From NCBI GenBank assembly GCA_964437145.1, contig CAYTFW010000007.1, positions 10,918-74,917 of the forward strand: a stretch of DNA of 64,000 nt. The letters run 5' to 3'. The stretch is from JAFAZJ01 sp964437145 (lineage in GTDB: Bacteria > Pseudomonadota > Alphaproteobacteria > Reyranellales > Reyranellaceae). The notes beneath the pieces were generated by a model. It saw only the letters and a program-made list of their open reading frames with translations. It ran no database searches and had not been told where the DNA came from. Positions 58,223-64,000 of the stretch are shown piece by piece. A program made the translations under genes and the position numbers. The first letter of the stretch is position 1; the number at the start of each line of letters is the position of its first letter.

Positions 58223-61153
58223 ATGTCATCGTACTTTCGCGACCATAGCTCCGCGCTGTCATTGAGACCGTTGGCGAAGCCGAACACCGGATTCCGTCCA
58301 GGGCAACTGGGAGCGCTGCACGGCGTCGTGTCTCATTTTTCCGTCTATGAGGAACCCGCAATCGTCTCGCTGCCGACTGGCTATGGAAAGACTGCGGTGA
58401 TTATGGCGTTGCCATTTGTTCAATCAGCCCAACGGCTGCTGGTCGTGGAGCCATCAGACATTCTCAGGCGTCAAACTGGCGCTCACTTCCGAGAACTTTC
58501 GACGCTTAGGAAGCTGCAGGCGATACCCGAGGCGACACCCAATCCCCGCGTAAAGGGGCAAAAAGGTCGGCCTACGTCAGCAGATGAGTGGGCCGAACTT
58601 GAAAGCTTCGACGTTGTTGTGTCGACACCCGGTAGTACGTCGCCCGCGCATGGGCCACAAAGCAAAAGTGATCTATTCGATCTCGTAATCTTCGATGAAG
58701 CGCATCACGCTCCGGCCGATACCTGGAAGGCATACCTCGACCATTATACGGGCGCGAGTTTCGTGTTTTTGACGGCGACCCCGTTTCGCCGGGACAAGAA
58801 AGCGATTCCAGGCAGGCTCTCCTATTCATACCCGGTGTCTCGGGCATCGAAAGAACATGCCTTCGGAAAGGTCCGCTTCAAGCCGGCTGAGGTGAAGAAC
58901 GATCAGAACGAAACCGAAGTTGATACGGCGATCGCCCGTGCAGCTGTCCAACAATTGCGAGCGGACCAGAAAGCAGGGTTTGATCATCGTCTGTTTGCGC
59001 GCGCGAGTTCCATCTCCGCGGCGCACGGCTTGGTCGACCTTTATGAGGCAGAGGGTGCCAAGGTTGCGAGGATCGACAGTCAAACGTCGAAACGTCGTCA
59101 AGATGAAGTGGAAAGTCAGCTATTGAGAGGTGAACTAGACGGCATTGTGTGCGTGGATATGTTTGGTGAAGGCTATGATTTTCCCAAGCTCAAGGTCGCT
59201 GCGCTTCACGCTCCACATCGGTCTCTTGTCCCAACGCTTCAGTTTATCGGGCGATTCGCCCGAACGACGGATGCTGCGACCGGTGACGCAACGCTGATTG
59301 CGCCGATAAGCCGGCTACGTGATGCGACGTCAAAACTGTTCGAGGTAGGGGTTGATATAGCGCAACTGATCGACGCTGCCGCCCAGGCTCAATTGGCGGC
59401 TGGCGCGGTCGACCGGCAAATTCTTGATGTACTGAAAACAAAGGCACAGGCGGAATCTGACTATGACGCCGTGTCACCATTGTCGCTGGAGCTATACGCG
59501 CATACCCGAGTCTTCGAGTGTGCAACAGTTCCGGACTTTAACAAGTTTGAGTCGATCATCGCCCGTAAGCTTAAGCTCGCCAAACAATGGCTCTCGGCGG
59601 ATGGTCGCATCACGCTCTTGCTTACCGTCGATAACGAACCGCCCAGTTGGGCAACGTCAGACGTCCTGGTGAACGTAAGACACGACGCGTTTCTGCTTGC
59701 CTACAATGTGGCATCGAAGCTCTGCTTCATTGGGTCAACGCGACGAACTGATCGTCTCTATATCGAGTTAATGGAGACCACTTGCAAGGATGGCCATCGT
59801 CCAATTAGCTATGAAGCAACCCGGCGAGCTGCCGCCGGATTGACCGACCTGCGCTTCTACAATGTGGGTCTGAAGAACACCGCGCTGAATACACAGGCGG
59901 AGTCATACCGCGTCTTAACCGGGCCGCGCGCTGAGCGGGCTGTAACAGCTGGCGACGCTCGTGCGTATGTTCAAGGTCACTTCTTCGGCAGCGGTAGTGT
60001 CGGCGATGAGCGAGAGACGATTGGAGCGAGCAGCAGTTCGCGGATATGGAGTAACCGCCGTCTGTCTGTTGCCGAATACCTCGATTGGATCACTATACTC
60101 AACACACGGCTCAAGGGCGGAGAGGCAATCGCAGCCTCGCAACTCGACCTGGTACAGCATTCGCGAACCCTGAAGAAGGTCCCGGCACGCATCATCGGAG
60201 GAAGTTGGCACAAGGATGCGTTTCGCCAGGCTCCGAGAGTTCGGTACCGTCGTTCGGATTCTGATCGCTGGACGTTTCGGCAGATCACCGATCTCGAACT
60301 CTCGGACTTTAGTACGACAGCAGGTCAGCTCAACTTTTCGATTTCTAGCGATGACGAGAGCCTTCCATTTCTATTCTCTCTTAGCGGCGGCCAGCTCATT
60401 CGCGCTCGTGGTACGGCTTGGGAAAGCGAGTTGCACTCGGGCCAGGACGAATGGATAGACTTTGCGACTTGGCTGTCGATGCACCCGCCGGCGTTCTTTG
60501 CAGCCGATAAGTCATCGTTCGTAGGCATGAACGCAATCCCCGCGCCTGCACTGGTCGCTAGTGCACTTGCCGATGGCTCAGTGGAGGTGATCGATTGGTC
60601 TGGCTGTGCCATTGGCCAGGAGTTCGATCAAACGAAGGCGAAAGGACTGAACACCGTCCACCAGCACATCCAGCGCCATCTTGAGAGGGATCCGGCACTT
60701 GAAGTGCTAGTGTATGACCATCGAAGCGGGGAAGCTGCGGACTTCATCGCGATTACCCGAACCGCCGATCGATATCGGATCGCGCTTTACCATTGCAAGG
60801 GCGCTGGGGGTGCCCCAAGCGGCGGACGAGTCGACGACGTCTACGAGGTGACATGCCAGCTTCTCAAATCAGTTGCCTATTGTGATACCGGAGTGCTGGT
60901 GTCCCATGTTGAGCATCGCGTGCATGTCGGTCGACATCGCTACCCATCGACCTTCACAAGGGGCGACCTCGCAAAACTCACTGAAGTTCTGACGAGAACG
61001 CCGGCCGACAAGATTGAATTTGCGATCTACGGTGTGCAGCCTGGGATTTCCAGGGCTGCTATTGACGAGCATCTGACCGACCTAATGACTTTCAGTCTCG
61101 ATTATGTGCTTCGCGGTGGTGCAGCCATCGGAGGGTGGATAATAAGCGCATAA
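58223..61153 (+). CDS. Large DEAH-box helicase with a possible C-terminal nuclease domain
   Basis: Superfamily 2 helicase of 976 residues. N-terminal motifs are PTGYGKT (51-57), DEAH (158-161), FLTATPFR and QFIGRFART of motif VI (about 337-345). A long middle region follows. The C-terminal part has GEAADFIAI followed by RIALYHCKG, reminiscent of a PD-(D/E)xK nuclease core in which Asp and Lys are kept but the Glu is replaced. Helicase-nuclease fusions beside CBASS are typical of defence islands. The nuclease call is tentative. Confidence 0.78.
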   Translation: MSSYFRDHSSALSLRPLAKPNTGFRPGQLGALHGVVSHFSVYEEPAIVSLPTGYGKTAVIMALPFVQSAQRLLVVEPSDILRRQTGAHFRELSTLRKLQAIPEATPNPRVKGQKGRPTSADEWAELESFDVVVSTPGSTSPAHGPQSKSDLFDLVIFDEAHHAPADTWKAYLDHYTGASFVFLTATPFRRDKKAIPGRLSYSYPVSRASKEHAFGKVRFKPAEVKNDQNETEVDTAIARAAVQQLRADQKAGFDHRLFARASSISAAHGLVDLYEAEGAKVARIDSQTSKRRQDEVESQLLRGELDGIVCVDMFGEGYDFPKLKVAALHAPHRSLVPTLQFIGRFARTTDAATGDATLIAPISRLRDATSKLFEVGVDIAQLIDAAAQAQLAAGAVDRQILDVLKTKAQAESDYDAVSPLSLELYAHTRVFECATVPDFNKFESIIARKLKLAKQWLSADGRITLLLTVDNEPPSWATSDVLVNVRHDAFLLAYNVASKLCFIGSTRRTDRLYIELMETTCKDGHRPISYEATRRAAAGLTDLRFYNVGLKNTALNTQAESYRVLTGPRAERAVTAGDARAYVQGHFFGSGSVGDERETIGASSSSRIWSNRRLSVAEYLDWITILNTRLKGGEAIAASQLDLVQHSRTLKKVPARIIGGSWHKDAFRQAPRVRYRRSDSDRWTFRQITDLELSDFSTTAGQLNFSISSDDESLPFLFSLSGGQLIRARGTAWESELHSGQDEWIDFATWLSMHPPAFFAADKSSFVGMNAIPAPALVASALADGSVEVIDWSGCAIGQEFDQTKAKGLNTVHQHIQRHLERDPALEVLVYDHRSGEAADFIAITRTADRYRIALYHCKGAGGAPSGGRVDDVYEVTCQLLKSVAYCDTGVLVSHVEHRVHVGRHRYPSTFTRGDLAKLTEVLTRTPADKIEFAIYGVQPGISRAAIDEHLTDLMTFSLDYVLRGGAAIGGWIISA

Positions 61154-61647
61154 GAAAGGCGCGCTACGAAGCGCTATCACTCCCTTCGCCGGGCTTGGCA
61201 GAACCGGCCTATGGCCACGCCGCAGCAAGCCTATCTGTCGAACTGATCAGGAATTTGGTAATGCGCAACAAGTCACCTCACACGCTGTGTATCGCAGAGT
61301 TGTGCGCAGTTCATCTGTTTGAGACAGCTGGTATCTGGACCGTCGCAACTTGCTGTCTCAAGGGGCAATGGTTCCAGATGCGGCTACGAAATTGGTGTTT
61401 TCATTTAGATGTAGATGAGGGCGTGTTCGCGTCGCATTTTTTGGCGAATAGAGACTATTGCAGCAGAGTGCCGGCGCCCACCAGCCCGTGCCGGTTCGCC
61501 GCCACCTTGAGCAGTACACCCGAGTTCCGCCGACGCGGTGATCCATGATAGTCGAATTTCCCAATCCTAGCTTGATGTAGATCAATCAGCATCCCTGTTG
61601 CGATTGTGACTCCAAGCCGCGCTGACAAGGGCCGCCAGTCGCGCTAT
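61154..61647. other. Right end of defence island, doubtful reading frame only
   Basis: A frame from GTG 61135 to 61548 overlaps the helicase end. It has a Cys-rich, low-similarity sequence without domain or ribosome site, so it is not called. The stretch probably marks the boundary between the defence island and the second efflux operon. Confidence 0.45.
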
Positions 61648-62004
61648 ATGTTCTTCATGTTCCGGCGTCTGCTCGCCTGTCTCGTCGTGTTCGCCATCGC
61701 CTTGCCTTCGGCCGGGGTTGGCACGGTGAGCCTTGTCGGTGACTCGACGGTGGCAGCGCCACGAGCTGTGGCCGATTGCGACTGTCCGCCCGGTAAGAAC
61801 GACTGCACCAGCCGAGGCAAGGCCTGCGACTGCGGCCTCGTCTGCGTCGCGCGGATCGGCGTCGCCGAGCCGGCGATCCTGACTGCGACACTGACGATTC
61901 CGCCCGCGCCCGGTGCAATCGTGCCGATGACGCGCGCGGCCCCGCCATCCGGCGCACACCAGCGCGCGCCATTCCGACCGCCTCGTTTGGCGATCCCCAA
62001 CTGA
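61648..62004 (+). CDS. Small secreted Cys-rich protein upstream of the Cus operon
   Basis: Protein of 118 residues with a signal peptide (about 1-30) and a short Cys-rich stretch (DCDCPPGKNDCTSRGKACDC) that could bind Cu or Ag. The C-terminus is Pro-rich. No family was recognised. It lies about 100 bases before the CusB-like gene in the same direction, so a role in the same efflux system is likely. Start uncertain (61606, 61648 or 61657). Confidence 0.55.
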   Translation: MFFMFRRLLACLVVFAIALPSAGVGTVSLVGDSTVAAPRAVADCDCPPGKNDCTSRGKACDCGLVCVARIGVAEPAILTATLTIPPAPGAIVPMTRAAPPSGAHQRAPFRPPRLAIPN

Positions 62005-62104
62005 CCCGCGGCGCTGGCCTTTGCCGGCCGGCGTCATCCGGACGATCTGCGCCCCATCCGGCGCGCGTCCGCCGGGACTCGCCCGGTACTTGGGATCGAT
62101 CAAC

Positions 62105-63679
62105 ATGCGAAAGCGTCTGCTCGTCGTTGCGACGGCTGCGGTTCTGGTCGCCGCGCTCACCGCCTCCTTGTATTTCGTCCCCTCGCTGTGGCCGGCCATC
62201 CGAGCCTTGGTACCCTCGGAGCCCAGCTGGGAGCCGGTCAACGCCACCGTGACCACCGGCACGGCGATTCGCCTCGAAGTGCGCCTGAAAGGCACATCAG
62301 CGCCGCCGCCCGACGGCGTGCGCATCACCAGCACGCGTCTCGACATGGCGCCCGACGGCATGGCCTCGATGATGGCGCCGCTGCGCATGCTGCCGCCGCC
62401 GGCACCCGGCGTGGTCGCCTTTGAGGCCGATCTGTCGATGGCCGGGCGCTGGGCGCTCTCCCTTTCCGCCGATGTGGCCGGAGAAAGCAGGCCGGTGCGC
62501 GGCACAGTCGTCTTCCGCGCCACCGCCGGTGTGCCTGCGGCCGCGCCAGTCGAAGCCAAGGGCAGCCAGCGGCGCATTGTCTACTACCGCAATCCGATGG
62601 GCGCGCCGGACATCTCGAAGACACCCAAGAAGGACTCGATGGGGATGGACTACATCCCCGTGTACGAGGACGAGGTATCGGGGCCACCCGGCGCGGTGCG
62701 CATCGCACCGGAGAAGGTGCAGCGCGCGGGCGTACGCACCGGGATCGTCGAGCGGCGCTCGCTCGTCCGTACTGTGCGCGCCTACGGCACCATCGAGCAT
62801 GACGAGCGCCGGCAGGCGGTGCTGACGGCGAAGTTCGACGGCTTCGTCGAGGAATTGCTCGTGCCGCTAACCGGGGCCACCGTTACCGCCGGCCAGCCGC
62901 TGGCGCGGGTGTGGGTCGAAAGCCGCGAGATCCTCCAGAAGCAATCGGACTACGCCGCCGCGTTGCGCGGCGGGCGTCCGGCCGAGCTTGAACGGGCGGC
63001 GGCAAACCTTCGTCAGTTCGACATTCCCGACGCGGTGTTCGAGACCCTGCGCCGGACCGGCGAGCCGGTCCGGTCGTTGACGTTGAACGCCACGCTTGGC
63101 GGGACTGTGCTCGAGCGGCCGGCACTCAACGGCATGCGCTTCACGGCGGGCATGACGCTGTTTCGCATCGCCGACCTGTCAGTCGTCTGGGTCATGGCAC
63201 GTGTCGCCGAACGCGACCTGCCATCCGTCGCCGTTGGCCAGACGGTTCAAGTGATGCCCAATGGCGCGTCCGGCGAACCGATCCGGGGCCGTGTCGAATT
63301 CGTCTACCACGATCTCGACACAGCAACGCGGACCGGCCTGGTGCGCATCCAGCTGCCCAATGAAGGCGGCCATCTGCGCATCGGCCAGTACGCCGACGTC
63401 GCCATCGCGACCGGCGCGGGCGGCGATATGGTGATCGCCGTGCCCGATTCGGCGGTGATCGACAGCGGCCAGCGGCGCGTCGCCTTCGTCGTCAGGGGCG
63501 AGGGGCTGTACGAGCCGCGCGACCTGCTGCTCGGCCGTCGCGGCGATGGCTTCGTCGAGGTGCGCCTAGGCCTCGCCGAGGGCGAACGCATCGTCGTCAC
63601 CGGCAATTTCCTAATCGACGCCGAAAGCAACCTGCGCGCCGCACTGACTGGATTGACTGCACCGGGAGCAGCGAAATGA
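62105..63679 (+). CDS. cusB: RND efflux adaptor, CusB-like
   Basis: Membrane-fusion protein of 524 residues. After an N-terminal anchor it has a domain of the YtkA type, then a heavy-metal-binding segment (YYRNPMGAPDISKTPKKDSM, with GMDYIPVY after it), then HlyD-type barrel and hairpin domains. The Met-rich pattern suits Cu(I) or Ag(I). ATG 62105 lies in front of the anchor; the frame is open to 62021. Its stop overlaps the pump gene by four bases. Confidence 0.88.
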   Translation: MRKRLLVVATAAVLVAALTASLYFVPSLWPAIRALVPSEPSWEPVNATVTTGTAIRLEVRLKGTSAPPPDGVRITSTRLDMAPDGMASMMAPLRMLPPPAPGVVAFEADLSMAGRWALSLSADVAGESRPVRGTVVFRATAGVPAAAPVEAKGSQRRIVYYRNPMGAPDISKTPKKDSMGMDYIPVYEDEVSGPPGAVRIAPEKVQRAGVRTGIVERRSLVRTVRAYGTIEHDERRQAVLTAKFDGFVEELLVPLTGATVTAGQPLARVWVESREILQKQSDYAAALRGGRPAELERAAANLRQFDIPDAVFETLRRTGEPVRSLTLNATLGGTVLERPALNGMRFTAGMTLFRIADLSVVWVMARVAERDLPSVAVGQTVQVMPNGASGEPIRGRVEFVYHDLDTATRTGLVRIQLPNEGGHLRIGQYADVAIATGAGGDMVIAVPDSAVIDSGQRRVAFVVRGEGLYEPRDLLLGRRGDGFVEVRLGLAEGERIVVTGNFLIDAESNLRAALTGLTAPGAAK

Positions 63680-64000
63680 TCGCCGCGATCATCGCCTGGT
63701 CGGCGCGCAACATCGCGCTCACCCTGCTTGGCGCGCTGTTCGCCACGCTCGCCGGCATCTACGCCGTGACCCGCGTGCCGCTCGATGCCCTGCCGGATCT
63801 CTCCGACACACAGGTCATCGTCTACACCGAGTATTCCGGCCAGGCGCCGCAGGTGGTCGAAGACCAGATCACCTTCCCGCTGACGACGGCGATGCTGAGC
63901 GTGCCGCGCTCGCGCGTCGTGCGTGGCTTCTCGATGTTCGGCGTGTCGTTCGTCTACGTCATCTTCGAGGACGGCACCGACATCTACTGGGCGCGCAGCC
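63676..64000 (+). CDS. cusA: RND metal efflux pump, CusA-like, cut by the window edge
   Basis: The first 108 residues of an RND pump: N-terminal helix, then VPLDALPDLSDTQVIV, SGQAPQVVEDQITFPLTT and VYVIFEDGTDIYWARS, strongly reminiscent of CusA of Escherichia coli. Substrate is probably Cu(I) or Ag(I). The motif in helix four that would decide the class lies beyond the window. It is coupled to the CusB-like gene. Confidence 0.9.
   Translation, partial: MIAAIIAWSARNIALTLLGALFATLAGIYAVTRVPLDALPDLSDTQVIVYTEYSGQAPQVVEDQITFPLTTAMLSVPRSRVVRGFSMFGVSFVYVIFEDGTDIYWARS

Noticed and set aside
61135..61548. Frame of 137 residues after the helicase
   Set aside because: Begins inside the helicase end, no ribosome site, no recognisable domain.

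Overview
The window is high-GC DNA from an alphaproteobacterium, most likely of the Rhizobiales (Hyphomicrobiales). The backbone gene order matches the conjugative elements of Mesorhizobium and relatives: DUF736, DUF2285, DUF6499, replication initiator A, ParA, DUF2840, TraF, DUF3363 relaxase, TraG, CopG, TrbB to TrbI, DUF2274, LysR, then a tyrosine integrase. Positions 1 to 48755 are read as the right-hand part of an integrative and conjugative element (ICE). It ends at the integrase (47172-48530) and a duplicated tRNA 3' end (48713-48755), which marks the right attachment junction. The left end and the intact tRNA lie outside the window.

ICE layout: (1) 0.6-5.2 kb is a mercury operon merT-merP-merF-merB-merA plus a class III nucleotide cyclase, behind a MerR-type promoter with 19-bp spacing but no local merR. 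(2) 5.7-8.0 kb is a control region. A divergent XRE / DUF2285 pair resembles QseC/QseM, and a two-frame gene resembles the excision activator FseA, which is made by +1 frameshifting. (3) 8.1-12.2 kb holds an excisionase-like HTH gene, repA with three internal 18-bp iterons (a probable origin), parA, a ribbon-helix-helix gene, DUF2840, traF and a lytic transglycosylase. (4) 12.4-17.4 kb carries the relaxase, the coupling protein and CopG. (5) 17.4-36.6 kb is about 19 kb of metal cargo placed between copG and trbB. It contains a Czc-type RND efflux operon with a P-II-like protein, several secreted proteins, a MerR regulator and a decayed second merR, an orphan LivM-like permease, a copper-delivery set (DsbA-like, PCuAC, SCO) and a Zn/Cd P-type ATPase operon. 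(6) 36.6-46.1 kb is the trbBCDEJKLFGI mating-pair operon with DUF2274, followed by a LysR regulator and the integrase.

Right of the attachment junction, 48.8-61.2 kb looks like a separate accessory island. A replication-type module (HTH, Rep-like protein, tandem repeats, DUF927 ATPase) lies next to a short type II CBASS anti-phage operon (CD-NTase, E2-like protein, patatin phospholipase). Divergent from CBASS is an XRE / ImmA-like pair resembling CapH/CapP, then an uncharacterised Cys-motif protein and a 976-residue DEAH helicase that may end in a nuclease domain. From 61.6 kb to the right edge a second metal efflux operon (CusB-like adaptor, CusA-like pump) begins.

How the parts fit: the control region and origin would govern excision, replication and transfer. 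The Tra/Trb genes move the element and the metal cargo provides the selective benefit. The neighbouring island provides phage defence. The strongest candidates for unusual biology are the frameshifted activator switch, the iterons inside repA, the CBASS locus with its E2 gene lacking a normal stop and its extra regulator-linked genes, and two RNA structures that overlap ribosome binding sites (czcC and trbB). All family assignments come from reading motifs; no database search was run.
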